The notes: a model not told the origin generated them from the sequence alone. A DNA stretch of 40,233 bases from Achromobacter pulmonis (GCF_002885955.2 NZ_POQS01000003.1:357478-397710), one strand, 5' to 3'. Shown: positions 8,456-21,940, counted from the stretch's first letter. Numbers and translations: made by a program.

Positions 8456-10181
8456 CGCGGAACGACCGCAGTTCGTCGCGGCGGAACACGTGCACCGTGA
8501 CCCGCTCGCCCGGCCGGTACTGCGCCAGCAGCAGGTCCAGCCCGGCCGGCGCGTCCACGCGCAGCCCGTCGATGGCCACCAGCACGTCGCCGGCCGACAG
8601 GCCGCCCTTGTGCGCGGCGCCGCCTTCCAGCACCGTGGCCAGCGCCAGCGAGTCGCCCTGCTTGCGGGTGCGCGCGTCCAGCGACGGGATGTTGGCCGCC
8701 GCCTTCCATTGCAGCGTCACGCCCTGCGGCGCCAGCAGCTCGGCCAGCGGCACGTCGGCCGTGCCGTAGGCATGGCGCGCGATGAAGCGGCGCGCGTCGA
8801 CGCCGGTGGCTTCTTCGATGAGCGCGGGCAGGCCGTCTTCGGGCAGGCCCTGAGGTTTGCCGCGGTAGAAGTCGCGGCCGTAGCGCTCCCATAGCAGGCG
8901 CATGACGTCGTCCAGCGAATGCGCGCCGGCGCTCTGGTTGCGGATCAGCAGGTCCAGCCCCAGCGCCACCAGCGCGCCCTTGGTGTAGTAGCTGACCAGC
9001 GCGTTGGGCGAGTTCTCGTCCTGCTTGTAATAGCGGGTCCAGGCGTCGAAGGAGCTTTCCGCCACCGACTGCTTGCCGCGGCCCGGCGTGCGCGCCACGC
9101 TGGAGATGGTCTTGGCCAGCAGCCGCAGGTAGTCGGGCCGGGTGATGGCGCCCGAGCGCAGCAGCAGCAGGTCGTCGTAGTAGGAAGTGAAGCCTTCGAA
9201 CACCCACAGCAGGCGCGTCAGGTCGGGCTGCGACAGGTCGTAGGGCGCGAAGGCCTGCGGCTTGATGCGCTTGACGTTCCAGGTATGGAAGTACTCGTGG
9301 CTGACCAGGCCCAGGAAGCCGCGGTAGCCTTCGCCCTGGCCCTGCTGGCCCAGCACCGGCAGGTCCTTGCGCGAGGTCATCAGCGCGGTGCTGGCGCGGT
9401 GTTCCAGGCCGCCGTAGCCGTCGCCGGTGACCATGGTCATGAAGACGTAGCGCTCGGCGCTGTCCAGGAACGGCGCGCGGCGGGTGCGGGGTTCGAAGAA
9501 CGCGATCTGGGTTTCGCAGATCTTGCGCACGTCCGCGACGATGCGGTCCAGGTCCAGGTTGGGGGCGACGCCGGTGAACACCAGTTCGTGCTCGGCGCCG
9601 TGCGCGGTGAAGCTGGCGACCTGCGGCGTGCCCATTTCCACCGGATGGTCGATCAGCGCGTCGTAGTCCGGCGCCAGGTACAGGCCGAAGCCGTGGCGGC
9701 GGGCCGCGCCGCGGTGCCCGCGGGCCTCGGGCAGGCTGGTGTAGACCTTCCAGCCTTCGATGCCGCGTGGCGGCGCCAGGTCGAGCAGGCAGGGCAGGTG
9801 CTCGTGTCCGTGGACGCGCAGGAACACGCTGGTGCCGTTGAAGAAACCGTGGGTTTCGTCCAGGTGCGCGCCGCGCACCGACAGGTCCCAGGCGTAGACC
9901 ACGTACTCCACGCGCAGCGGGCCGTCGCAGGCCGCGGCCCGCCAGGTGTGGTTGTCCGTTTTCTCGACCGGCACCCGGCGCGCGCCGGCATAGGCCGTCA
10001 GCGATTCGATCTGGCGCGAGAAATCGCGGATCAGGTAGCTGCCCGGAATCCAGGCCGGCAGCGACAGGCGCTGGCCGTCCGGAGAGGGCGCGGGGATGGT
10101 TAGGGTTATCCGGTAGCGGTGTCCGGCGGGGTCGAAGGGCGCGAGGCGGTAAAGTAGCGGCGGAGCTTGGTCTTTTTCCAT
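8412..10181 (-). CDS. M61-family metallopeptidase with PDZ domain (glycyl aminopeptidase type)
   Basis: A 589-residue peptidase. An N-terminal beta domain (about 1-190) leads into the catalytic domain with the zinc motif HEYFH (His295, Glu296, His299), followed by the M61 signature TWNVKRIKP and the third ligand Glu329 in [11 protein letters not shown]-terminal PDZ domain (about 475-560) contains the [12 protein letters not shown] loop. The family is typified by the Sphingomonas glycyl aminopeptidase. No signal peptide is visible, so it is probably cytoplasmic. The start at 10181 is 51 bp from the divergent enoyl-CoA hydratase gene. The stop lies inside the convergent LysR gene. Confidence 0.92.
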   Translation of the reverse strand: MEKDQAPPLLYRLAPFDPAGHRYRITLTIPAPSPDGQRLSLPAWIPGSYLIRDFSRQIESLTAYAGARRVPVEKTDNHTWRAAACDGPLRVEYVVYAWDLSVRGAHLDETHGFFNGTSVFLRVHGHEHLPCLLDLAPPRGIEGWKVYTSLPEARGHRGAARRHGFGLYLAPDYDALIDHPVEMGTPQVASFTAHGAEHELVFTGVAPNLDLDRIVADVRKICETQIAFFEPRTRRAPFLDSAERYVFMTMVTGDGYGGLEHRASTALMTSRKDLPVLGQQGQGEGYRGFLGLVSHEYFHTWNVKRIKPQAFAPYDLSQPDLTRLLWVFEGFTSYYDDLLLLRSGAITRPDYLRLLAKTISSVARTPGRGKQSVAESSFDAWTRYYKQDENSPNALVSYYTKGALVALGLDLLIRNQSAGAHSLDDVMRLLWERYGRDFYRGKPQGLPEDGLPALIEEATGVDARRFIARHAYGTADVPLAELLAPQGVTLQWKAAANIPSLDARTRKQGDSLALATVLEGGAAHKGGLSAGDVLVAIDGLRVDAPAGLDLLLAQYRPGERVTVHVFRRDELRSFRVRLAAPDASECVLT

Positions 10182-10232
10182 AGCCGCATCTTATTTCATA
10201 GCCTTACTTTCACACCATATCGGAGACATGTG

Positions 10233-11009
10233 ATGAGCGAGTCGTTTGTACTGGTCGAAACCCGGGGCCGCGTCGGCCTGCTGACGCTTAACCGTCCCAA
10301 GGCGCTGAACGCGCTGAACGATCAACTGATGGACGAGCTCGGCGCCGCGCTGCTGGCCTTCGAGGCCGATCCCGGCATCGGCGCGGTGGTCATCACCGGC
10401 AGCGAAAAGGCCTTCGCCGCAGGCGCGGACATCGGCGCGATGAAAAGCTGGTCGTACATGGACGTCTACGGCAGCGAATACATCACCCGCAACTGGGAGA
10501 CGCTCAAGCGCATCCGCAAGCCGGTGATCGCCGCGGTGGCCGGCTACGCCCTGGGCGGCGGCTGCGAACTGGCCATGATGTGCGACATCATCATCGCCGC
10601 CGACAGCGCCAAGTTCGGCCAGCCCGAAATCAAGCTGGGCGTGATCCCCGGCGCGGGCGGCACCCAGCGCCTGCCGCGCGCGGTGGGCAAGGCCAAGGCC
10701 ATGGACCTGGCGCTGACCGCCCGCATGATGGGCGCCGAGGAAGCCGAGCGCGCCGGCCTGGTCTCGCGCGTGGTGCCGGCCGACAAGCTCATGGAAGAAG
10801 CCATGGACGCGGCCACCGTCATTGCCTCCATGTCGCTGCCGTCGGTGATGATGGCCAAGGAGTGCGTCAACCGCGCCTTCGAAGGCTCGCTCAACGAAGG
10901 GCTGCTGTTCGAGCGCCGCGTGTTCCATTCGCTGTTCTCGACCGAAGACCAGAAGGAAGGCATGGCCGCTTTCACCGAAAAGCGCAAGCCGGAATTCAAG
11001 CACCGTTAA
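10233..11009 (+). CDS. Enoyl-CoA hydratase
   Basis: A 258-residue crotonase-fold protein that adds water across the double bond of 2-enoyl-CoA in fatty-acid or aromatic acyl-CoA degradation. Both catalytic glutamates are present: Glu112 in GGGCEL and Glu132 in GQPEI, matching Glu144 and Glu164 of the rat enzyme. The oxyanion-hole segments AGADI and YALGGG and the [11 protein letters not shown] loop are intact. The start at 10233 follows CGGAGA by a few bases. The gene is followed directly by a perfect terminator hairpin, so it is probably transcribed alone. Confidence 0.94.
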   Translation: MSESFVLVETRGRVGLLTLNRPKALNALNDQLMDELGAALLAFEADPGIGAVVITGSEKAFAAGADIGAMKSWSYMDVYGSEYITRNWETLKRIRKPVIAAVAGYALGGGCELAMMCDIIIAADSAKFGQPEIKLGVIPGAGGTQRLPRAVGKAKAMDLALTARMMGAEEAERAGLVSRVVPADKLMEEAMDAATVIASMSLPSVMMAKECVNRAFEGSLNEGLLFERRVFHSLFSTEDQKEGMAAFTEKRKPEFKHR

Positions 11010-11051
11010 GCCCCGTTACGCGCCGCGCCCCGCGGCGCGCACGAACGGCAC

Positions 11052-11090
11052 GCAAAAACGCGCCCACCCGGGCGCGTTTTTGCATTTTGA
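11052..11090 (+). terminator. Rho-independent terminator after the enoyl-CoA hydratase gene
   Basis: A perfect 14-bp stem: GCAAAAACGCGCCC at 11052-11065 pairs with GGGCGCGTTTTTGC at 11070-11083, with the 4-base loop ACCC. An A tract on one side and a T tract on the other let it work in both directions. Confidence 0.92.
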
Positions 11091-11270
11091 ACCACGCGTT
11101 TTCCGAGCGTTGCGCCTTGAAACGCTTGGTCAGCACCTGGGCCCCGGGTTCGGTCATATCCTGGATGGGCGTCATCTCGAGGTGCCGCGCCAGGGAGGCT
11201 GGACCGAACTGGCTCCCTGTCACGCGCGGCGGCTCGCCTTCAAACGAACAACACCAAGAAGGAGCCTTGC

Positions 11271-12806
11271 ATGCGTACATTTATCGCTACCCGCCGGTGG
11301 TCCGCCGCAATTCTCGCCGGCGCGCTTAGCGCCGGCCTCGCCACCGCCGTCCAGGCTCAGGCGCCGCGCTCCACGCTGCGGCTGGTGTCCGAAACCCCGC
11401 AGGCCGCGCCCGCGCCGCAGATGAGCGAGCAGGAGCTGCGCGACACCGCCATCGACGCCTACGTCTACGCCTATCCCATGGTGCTGATGGAGCTGGCGCG
11501 CCGCCAGGCCACGGCGGTGCAGAGCCCGCTGGACGGCAAGGCGCCGATGAACCAGTTCGGCCACAAGGCCTCGTATCCCGACCCGCGCGCCGGGGACACG
11601 CCGTGGCCCAGCGCCGACGCGCTGTATTCCAGCCTGTGGTTCGACGTGTCGCGGGCGCCGCTGGTGGTGAACCTGCCGGCCACGGGCGAACGCTATTCGG
11701 TGCTGTCGGCGCTGGACATGTGGAGCGACGTGTTCGCCTCGCGCGGCTCGCGCACCAACGGCCGCGGCGCGCAATCGTTCGTCATCGTCGGCCCCGACTG
11801 GCAGGGCGCGACGCCGGCCGGCATGGACGTGATCCGCAGCCCGACGGCCACCGGCTGGCTGATCGGCTGGACCCAGGCGGCCGGCCCGCAGGACTACGCG
11901 GCGGTCAACCAGATCCAGGCCGGCATGACCGCCAATCCGCTGGCCGTGCCCATGACGCGCACTACCCGCGCGCGCGGCGACGGCAGCGTGTATCCGCAGA
12001 CCGGTCCCGGCGTGGGCGCCGCGCCCATCGGCAGCGGGCTGCGTGCGCCCATGCCGGCGCTGCCGGCCGGCACGCCGGCCGAGCAGGCCGCGAGCATGGA
12101 CGCCGCCGCCTTCTTCGGCCTGTTCTTCGACCTGCTGCGCAACAACCCGCCGCATGCCAACGACACGCCGATGCTGGACCGCATGCGCCGCATCGGGCTG
12201 GACAGCCGGCGGCCGTTCTCCTACGGCAGCCTGAGCCCGGCCGTGCAGCAGGCGCTGGCCGACGCCCAGCCGCTGGCGGGGCGCCGCATCGCCGACAACG
12301 TGTCGCGCCTGGCCACGCCGCTCAATGGCTGGAACACCGTGCTGTCGGGCATCGGCACCTACGGCACGGACTACACGCGCCGCGCCGCCATCGCCTACGC
12401 CGGCCTGGGCGCGCCCACGCCGGAAGACGTGCTGTATCCGGTGACGATGGTCGACTCCAAGGGCCGGCCGCTGAACTCCGACGAGGACTACGTGCTGCAT
12501 TTCGACAAGGGGCAGCTGCCGCCGGCCAACGCGTACTGGTCGCTGCACGTCTACGACGACAAGCACGGCTTTGCCGACAACCCCGCCAACCGCTACGTGC
12601 TGCGCAGCACCGACGCCCTGAAGTACAACGCCGACGGCTCGCTGGACATCTACATCCAGCAGCGCGACCCCGGCGAGCGCAAGCGCTCCAACTGGCTCGC
12701 CAGCCCCGCGGCCGACGCGCCGTTCCTGCTCAGCATGCGCCTGTACTGGCCGCAGGACACCGCGCTGGACGGCCAGTGGGCGCCACCGCCGGTCAAGGAG
12801 GATTGA
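11271..12806 (+). CDS. Secreted DUF1254/DUF1214 domain protein
   Basis: A 511-residue exported protein of unknown function. A signal peptide ends around VQA-QAP (residues 27-31). The N-terminal DUF1254 region (about 60-200) contains AYVYAYPMVLMEL and the WPSADALYSSLWFDVS segment. The C-terminal DUF1214 region (about 390-505) contains LPPANAYWSLHVYDD and ends with the conserved RLYWPQD. Both domains usually occur together in bacterial periplasmic proteins, some found in degradation or stress contexts. An AAGGAG site is at 11259-11264. It is preceded by a terminator and followed by a weaker one, so it is probably a single-gene unit. Confidence 0.9.
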   Translation: MRTFIATRRWSAAILAGALSAGLATAVQAQAPRSTLRLVSETPQAAPAPQMSEQELRDTAIDAYVYAYPMVLMELARRQATAVQSPLDGKAPMNQFGHKASYPDPRAGDTPWPSADALYSSLWFDVSRAPLVVNLPATGERYSVLSALDMWSDVFASRGSRTNGRGAQSFVIVGPDWQGATPAGMDVIRSPTATGWLIGWTQAAGPQDYAAVNQIQAGMTANPLAVPMTRTTRARGDGSVYPQTGPGVGAAPIGSGLRAPMPALPAGTPAEQAASMDAAAFFGLFFDLLRNNPPHANDTPMLDRMRRIGLDSRRPFSYGSLSPAVQQALADAQPLAGRRIADNVSRLATPLNGWNTVLSGIGTYGTDYTRRAAIAYAGLGAPTPEDVLYPVTMVDSKGRPLNSDEDYVLHFDKGQLPPANAYWSLHVYDDKHGFADNPANRYVLRSTDALKYNADGSLDIYIQQRDPGERKRSNWLASPAADAPFLLSMRLYWPQDTALDGQWAPPPVKED

Positions 12807-12831
12807 GCCCGTCCGCGCAGGGCCGCGAACA

Positions 12832-12873
12832 GCGCCCGGCGTCTCCTCTGGGGGGCGCCGGGCGCCCGCTTTT
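12832..12873 (+). terminator. Probable terminator after the DUF1254 gene
   Basis: GCGCCCGGCG (12832-12841) pairs perfectly with CGCCGGGCGC (12856-12865), with a 14-base loop, and is followed by CCGCTTTT. The T tract is short, so termination may be partial. Confidence 0.6.
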
Positions 12874-12923
12874 CACGGCGGCGCCGACCGTTGTTTACAC
12901 CTTACAAACGGCCGAAAGTTCAT

Positions 12924-12953
12924 TTGCTCGGGTAAAAAGAATCAAGCTATACT
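12924..12953 (+). promoter_or_regulatory. Candidate sigma-70 promoter of the atp operon
   Basis: TTGCTC (12924-12929) and TATACT (12948-12953) are separated by 18 bp in the AT-richest part of the 329-bp gap before atpI. The -10 is five of six to consensus. This implies a leader of about 175 nt before the atpI start. The rest of the gap holds the DUF1254 terminator and the leader repeats listed next. Confidence 0.6.
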
Positions 12954-13081
12954 CTGCGAGTTTGACGCTTGCGGGGTAAGAACACTTGGCGGCTGGTTGA
13001 GAGGGTATTGGGCGTAAATACGCGTCGATATCCAAAAGCCGAATGCGCCGGTTCTGGCAAGAGCAAGATTGAGAGCAGGAA

Positions 13082-13132
13082 GGCTTACGGAGCAAGAAGG
13101 CTTACGGGGCTTTGCGGCTTACGCGGGGAAGT
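13082..13132 (+). repeat. Three 17-bp-spaced direct repeats in the atp leader
   Basis: GGCTTACG occurs at 13082-13089, 13099-13106 and 13116-13123, exactly 17 bp apart. The first two copies match over the longer AAGGCTTACGG. The third unit contains the GGGGAA ribosome site of atpI. It may be a decayed triplication, or a binding or RNA-structure element in the operon leader. Confidence 0.75.
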
Positions 13133-13135
13133 TTG

Positions 13136-13630
13136 ATGCAACAGAACTCCATGCAGCAAAATATGCGGCAGGGTCCGGTTGGGAGCCACGGTATGGAAGT
13201 GTTGGACCAGGGCGCCACGGAAAAAGTTCTGGTACTTAGCGACGCGGACCGCGCGGCGCTGAATGCTCAAGCGAGCCGTGGGCTCTTGTTGGCACTGGCT
13301 GCGCAGGGCGCCATGGGGCTCGCAGCGGCGGTAATTGCGGGGGTTGTCGGAGGGGCGGCGGCAGGTTGGTCGGCGCTGGCGGGGGCGGGAGCGTATTTCA
13401 TACCCAATGCGTTGTTCGCATTGCGCCTGGCGGTCAGCGTTCGGGCCGGTAAAGCCAGTCCCTTTACCTTTCTCTCTGGTGAGTTGATCAAGCTGTTCGC
13501 AACGGCGCTGCTGTTGTGGCTGCTTTCGCGTGTGGCGCAGGACAGCCTCGTATGGCCTGCCGCGCTGCTCGGTTTGATACTCACATTGAAGGGTTATCTC
13601 CTGCTTATGATGTTCCGCAAGTTGTCTTAG
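13136..13630 (+). CDS. atpI: ATP synthase protein I (AtpI)
   Basis: A 164-residue membrane protein, the first gene of the atp operon. AtpI is not part of the finished enzyme; it helps assemble the c-ring. A hydrophilic N-terminal stretch of about 45 residues is followed by roughly four membrane segments (about 48-68, 72-97, 115-135, 140-158). The segments contain AYFIPNALFALR and GELIKLFATALL, both typical of AtpI. I chose ATG 13136, preceded by GGGGAA, over an in-frame TTG eight codons earlier. The N-terminus is Gln/Met-rich, and later ATGs at 13151 and 13166 are possible. Confidence 0.82.
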   Translation: MQQNSMQQNMRQGPVGSHGMEVLDQGATEKVLVLSDADRAALNAQASRGLLLALAAQGAMGLAAAVIAGVVGGAAAGWSALAGAGAYFIPNALFALRLAVSVRAGKASPFTFLSGELIKLFATALLLWLLSRVAQDSLVWPAALLGLILTLKGYLLLMMFRKLS

Positions 13631-13702
13631 CGCCGAGCAGGTTTGCGGCAAACGAAATCGTGGAATCGTCCGGTTCGCAAGGGCCGGGCATACAGCAAAT
13701 AG

Positions 13703-14596
<894 letters not shown>

Positions 14597-14607
14597 TCCC
14601 CCGGATT

Positions 14608-14653
14608 TCCCACGCTGGCCATCCGGCCAGCGTGGGATAGCAAGATTTTCTTG
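14608..14653 (+). promoter_or_regulatory. Intercistronic hairpins between atpB and atpE
   Basis: A perfect 13-bp stem runs from 14608 to 14637 (TCCCACGCTGGCC facing GGCCAGCGTGGGA, loop ATCC). A small CAAGA/TCTTG hairpin follows at 14641-14653. No T tract follows directly, so this looks like an mRNA-processing or stability element, or a partial attenuator, and not a terminator. Confidence 0.75.
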
Positions 14654-14666
14654 CATTGAGCTGTAC

Positions 14667-14958
<292 letters not shown>

Positions 14959-14959
14959 G

Positions 14960-15006
14960 GCACCGCCCGCCGGCGAAAAGGCGGGTCATGACGCTGGCGG
15001 CGGTGC
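14960..15006 (+). promoter_or_regulatory. Nested RNA hairpin just after atpE
   Basis: GCACCGCC (14960-14967) can pair with GGCGGTGC (14999-15006). Alternatively, CCCGCC (14966-14971) can pair with GGCGGG (14980-14985). The structure begins two bases after the atpE stop. With the hairpin before atpE it would protect or delimit an atpE mRNA segment. Confidence 0.5.
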
Positions 15007-15101
15007 AGGACTACCGCGCATCGCCGCCCAGCAAAGTATCGAGTGCTCCGTAAGCCCCGTCCCGGGCGCAGCCGGAGCCGAAAGGTGTTAAAGGAACGAC
15101 C

Positions 15102-15572
15102 GTGAATCTGAACGCGACGATCATTTTCCAGATGCTCGTGTTCTTCGTTCTGGGCTGGTTCACGATGAAATTCGTGTGGCCTCCTCTGACGAAGGCGATG
15201 GACGAGCGCCGCCAAAAAATCGCCGACGGCCTGGCCGCCGCCGAGAAGGGCAAGGCCGATCTGGCCCAGGCCCAGGCGCGCGTCAGTCTGATCGAGGCTT
15301 CTGCCAAGTCCGAAAACCACGCCCGCATCATCGAGGCCGAAAAGCAAGCCGCCTCCCTGATCGAGCAGGCCCGCCGCGAAGCGGAAGCCGAACGCGCCCG
15401 CATCGTGGCCCAGGCTGCCCAGGACGCCGCGCAGGAAGTCCAGCGCGCCCGCGACCTGCTGCGCGACGACGTCGCAGCGCTGGCCGTGAAGGGTGCTGAA
15501 CAGATCCTCAAGCGCGAGGTTGACGCCCGCGCGCACGCCGAGCTGCTCAACCAGCTTCGCGCGCAGCTTTAA
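15102..15572 (+). CDS. atpF: ATP synthase Fo subunit b
   Basis: A 156-residue peripheral-stalk subunit: one N-terminal membrane helix (about 5-25, [14 protein letters not shown]) followed by a long charged coiled coil that binds delta at its end. A dimer forms the stator. The start is GTG at 15102, with AAGGAA at 15091-15096; there is no nearby in-frame ATG that keeps the membrane helix. It lies 143 bp after atpE, the longest gap within the operon, and that gap contains the post-atpE RNA structure. Confidence 0.96.
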   Translation: MNLNATIIFQMLVFFVLGWFTMKFVWPPLTKAMDERRQKIADGLAAAEKGKADLAQAQARVSLIEASAKSENHARIIEAEKQAASLIEQARREAEAERARIVAQAAQDAAQEVQRARDLLRDDVAALAVKGAEQILKREVDARAHAELLNQLRAQL

Positions 15573-15584
15573 TCCGGGACCGCC

Positions 15585-16124
15585 ATGGCTGAACTTTCCA
15601 CTGTTGCCCGGCCCTACGCCGAGGCGCTCTTCAGCGCGGCGTGCGACGACAAGGCCGGCTTGCCGGCCTGGTCCGACCTGGTCGGTGAAATGTCGCAGGT
15701 TGCCTCCAACCCCGACGTGCGCGAGGCCATGGCCGATCCGCGTCTGGGCGACAAGCAGCGCGTCGAGCTGTTCACCGGCCTGATCAAGGCCGAACTGCCG
15801 CAAGCCGCCCGCAATTTCATCGCGCTGCTGGTCGAGAACGACCGGCTGTTGCTGCTGCCCGACATCGCCACGCAATTCGCGGCGCTGCGGAATCGTCACG
15901 ACGGCACGGCGCAGGCGGAAATCACCAGCGCGTTCGAGCTGAGCGACGCCCAGGTCCAAGAACTGGTGGCCGCGCTCGAACAAAAATTTGGCCTCAAGCT
16001 CAAGCCCAGCGTCACTGTCGACCCGTCGTTGATTGGCGGCGTGCGCGTGGCCGTCGGGGACCAGGTGCTCGATACTTCCGTACAAGCCCAATTGGCCCGC
16101 ATGCGCGACCAGCTCGCCGCTTAA
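15585..16124 (+). CDS. atpH: ATP synthase F1 subunit delta
   Basis: A 179-residue subunit linking the b dimer to the top of the alpha-beta hexamer. It begins [15 protein letters not shown], the usual delta N-terminus, and has the helical N-domain and the C-terminal segment [18 protein letters not shown] typical of the family. ATG 15585 is 12 bp after the atpF stop, and the length is normal. Confidence 0.96.
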   Translation: MAELSTVARPYAEALFSAACDDKAGLPAWSDLVGEMSQVASNPDVREAMADPRLGDKQRVELFTGLIKAELPQAARNFIALLVENDRLLLLPDIATQFAALRNRHDGTAQAEITSAFELSDAQVQELVAALEQKFGLKLKPSVTVDPSLIGGVRVAVGDQVLDTSVQAQLARMRDQLAA

Positions 16125-16152
16125 GGCAACTAACAGGATTCCAGGAGTCAAT

Positions 16153-17694
<1,542 letters not shown>

Positions 17695-17707
17695 GGCAAG
17701 GTCTGGC

Positions 17708-17735
17708 GTAGTCGATGGGCGCGAGCCCATCCTAC
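17708..17735. repeat. Minimal GATGGGC/GCCCATC palindrome between atpA and atpG
   Basis: GTAG-TC-GATGGGC-GCGA-GCCCATC-CTAC: a 7-bp perfect stem (17714-17720 with 17725-17731) flanked by GTAG (17708-17711) and CTAC (17732-17735). It shares its outer GTAG...GATGGG/CCCATCCTAC pattern with the 185-188-bp palindromic repeats at 4018 and 20699. It may be a solo core or remnant of that family, placed inside the operon where it would form an mRNA hairpin. Confidence 0.65.
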
Positions 17736-17792
17736 GGTAGGGCGGGAGCGGCGTGAAGCCGAGCCCGCCAGCCGTCTCAACAGGAAAGCGCA

Positions 17793-20136
<2,344 letters not shown>

Positions 20137-20145
20137 GGATCCACT

Positions 20146-20571
20146 ATGGCTACCCTGCATGTCGATGTGGTCAGCGCAGAGGAAGCGATCTTCTCCGGTG
20201 AGGCGAAGTTCGTGGTCCTGCCTGGCGAGTCGGGTGAACTGGGCATTCTGCCCGGCCACACCCCGCTGATTTCGCGCATCCGCCCCGGCACGGTCAAGAT
20301 CGTTCGTGCCGACCAGGGCGAGGAAAACGTCTTCGTCGCCGGGGGCATTCTGGAAGTGCAACCGGGCAGCGTGACGGTTCTGGCCGATACGGCCATCCGC
20401 GCCGCCGACCTGGACGAAGCCCGCGCCCTGGAAGCGCGCCAGAAGGCCGAAGAGGCCCTGGCCAACGCCAAGGACAAGGCGGACATCGCCGTCGTCGAAG
20501 CCGAGCTCGCCATGCTGGCTGCGCAAGCCATCGCGGCGCGCAAGCTGCGCCAAGGCGGCCGTTCGCACTAA
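20146..20571 (+). CDS. atpC: ATP synthase F1 subunit epsilon
   Basis: A 141-residue subunit of the rotor: an N-terminal beta-sandwich (about 1-85, including [20 protein letters not shown] and [12 protein letters not shown]) and a C-terminal helical pair (about 90-140) rich in Ala, which can extend and inhibit ATP hydrolysis. ATG 20146 is nine bases after the atpD stop. It is the last gene of the operon and is followed by a clear terminator. Confidence 0.97.
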   Translation: MATLHVDVVSAEEAIFSGEAKFVVLPGESGELGILPGHTPLISRIRPGTVKIVRADQGEENVFVAGGILEVQPGSVTVLADTAIRAADLDEARALEARQKAEEALANAKDKADIAVVEAELAMLAAQAIAARKLRQGGRSH

Positions 20572-20593
20572 GCGGCAGTAATGCTCCGCGCGT

Positions 20594-20623
20594 AAAAGGC
20601 GGCCCTTCGGGACCGCTTTTTTT
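20594..20623 (+). terminator. Rho-independent terminator of the atp operon
   Basis: The stem GCGGCCC (20599-20605) pairs with GGG-A-CCGC (20609-20616) around a TTC loop with one bulged A, is preceded by AAAA, and is followed by seven T residues (20617-20623). It lies about 25 bp after the atpC stop. Confidence 0.92.
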
Positions 20624-20662
20624 ATCCGACGCTCGGTTGGTTGTCGGTCGTTGAATGGGGCC

Positions 20663-20698
20663 TGTTGAACGGCGCGTGTTGGATGGCGCGTGTTGAAT
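20663..20698. repeat. Short tandem repeat beside the second palindromic element
   Basis: TGTTGAACGGCGCG (20663-20676), TGTTGGATGGCGCG (20677-20690), then TGTTGAAT form two and a half 14-bp units that run directly into the GTAGGATGGG end of the next element. Confidence 0.7.
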
Positions 20699-20883
20699 GT
20701 AGGATGGGTGTAGCGCGGCAAGCTCGCGGCAAGAACCGGTTGTTGAACGCGCGTAACCCATCAGACGGCGCAAGCCGGCATTTGGGCTTGCCACGAAAAC
20801 CGGCGGCTCCCGCCGCCTGATGGGTTTCGCGCGTTCAGCATCAGGGTTCTTGCTTAAGAATTCTCGCGCTGCACCCATCCTAC
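20699..20883. repeat. 185-bp imperfect palindromic intergenic repeat, copy 2
   Basis: It begins GTAGGATGGGTG (20699-20710) and ends CACCCATCCTAC (20872-20883), as does the copy at 4018-4205. The shared inner parts include CGCGCGTAACCCATC, TTGCCACGAAAACCGG and CGCCGCCTGATGGGTT. Length differs by only 3 bp, while the arms between the shared blocks have diverged, including in the ACCGGTTGTTGAA stretch. It lies just after the atp terminator. Nothing coding is apparent in it. Confidence 0.9.
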
Positions 20884-20997
20884 GCCCCAATCGTCCTCTC
20901 CCCAGCGTCCACCTCCCCCATTGCGTTCAATACGAATAGCCGCGCCCGGCCGGCTTCGGTAGCCTTCGGTCAAGTCGAATCAAACCAGGGAGGCGGC

Positions 20998-21825
20998 GTG
21001 CGGGACGTGCTGGATTGCGGGGTGCTGCTGGCCCCAGGCCACGAGGCTGCGATGCGCGGCTGGGTAGAGCGCCATCCGGTGCGCGCCACGCGCCTGCGGC
21101 TGCATCCGGTGTCGCTGACCGCGCTGCGCTACGCGCCCGTCGCGGCGCATCCTCATCCCCCGGCCCTGGCCGTGGCGGTTCCCGAAGGTCCCGACGTGCT
21201 TGCGCTGGCGCGCTTGGCGGTGGCGCTCACGCGCTACGACGTCTGCATCCTGCCGGTGGCGCCCGCGACGCTGGCCTGGACCCGCATGGCGCTGCAACAG
21301 GCGCGCGCGGCCTTGAATACGCCGCTGCTCCTGCTGGTCCACGAGGTCAAGGCGCCGGCCATCGAAGACCTGCTCAGCCTGGGCGCCTGGGATTTCATGA
21401 CCCAGCCGGTGTGCCTGGAAAGCCTGCGGGTGCGCCTGGGCCGCCTGGCCAGGCCGGCGGCGGGGCGCGATGCGCTGCGCGAACCCGCCGCGGCCTATGG
21501 CGCGGCGTCTGCCGCCGCCGCGGGCCGCTGCCGGCCGGGCGCAGCCCGCCAGCGGCCGTCGGGCGCGCCGGCCGAGCACGGCTGGGCCGGGGCGCGCCAT
21601 CACGCGCACCGCGGCGCGCTGGAACCGTTCCGCGCCGCCAAGGCGCGTGTGGTGGACGGCTTCGAGCGCGACTACATCCGCCACGCCCTGTCGCGCCACG
21701 GCGGCAACGTGGCGCAGGCGGCGCGCGCGTGCAGCAAGCACCGGCGCGCGTTCTGGGCCCTGATGCGCAAGCACGGCATCGAGGCCGCGCCCTACCGGCA
21801 GGCCGCGCAGGCGCATCGGGACTAG
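20998..21825 (+). CDS. NtrC-like regulator with Fis-type HTH but no AAA+ domain
   Basis: A 275-residue protein starting at GTG 20998 after GGGAGG. Residues about 5-150 look like a degenerate receiver or response-regulator-like domain, including LLLLVHEVKAPAIEDLLSLGAWDFMTQPV, which resembles the last third of a receiver. I do not see the acidic pair and phospho-Asp in their usual places. A low-complexity Ala/Arg/Pro linker (about 152-210) follows, and then a Fis-type helix-turn-helix (about 215-263, FERDYIRHALSRHGGNVAQA) of the kind that ends sigma-54 activators. The ATPase domain that should lie between them is absent. It probably binds DNA without activating sigma-54. Its targets are unknown; it is 115 bp upstream of hemE on the same strand. 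Confidence 0.75.
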   Translation: MRDVLDCGVLLAPGHEAAMRGWVERHPVRATRLRLHPVSLTALRYAPVAAHPHPPALAVAVPEGPDVLALARLAVALTRYDVCILPVAPATLAWTRMALQQARAALNTPLLLLVHEVKAPAIEDLLSLGAWDFMTQPVCLESLRVRLGRLARPAAGRDALREPAAAYGAASAAAAGRCRPGAARQRPSGAPAEHGWAGARHHAHRGALEPFRAAKARVVDGFERDYIRHALSRHGGNVAQAARACSKHRRAFWALMRKHGIEAAPYRQAAQAHRD

Positions 21826-21940
21826 TTCCTGGCGCGTCATGCGCGCGCGCTTGCGCACGGGCAAGCCGGCCGCTGAAGGCGGCGGCGCCCGGCTGCCCGG
21901 GGGGAAGTAAAATCACGGCTTCCGATCATCGAGGATAGTC

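Noticed and set aside
13112..13135. An earlier TTG start for atpI
   Set aside because: It falls inside the leader repeats and lacks a ribosome site, whereas ATG 13136 has GGGGAA six bases upstream.
14608..14637. The hairpin after atpB as a terminator
   Set aside because: No T tract follows directly and essential atp genes lie downstream in the same operon.
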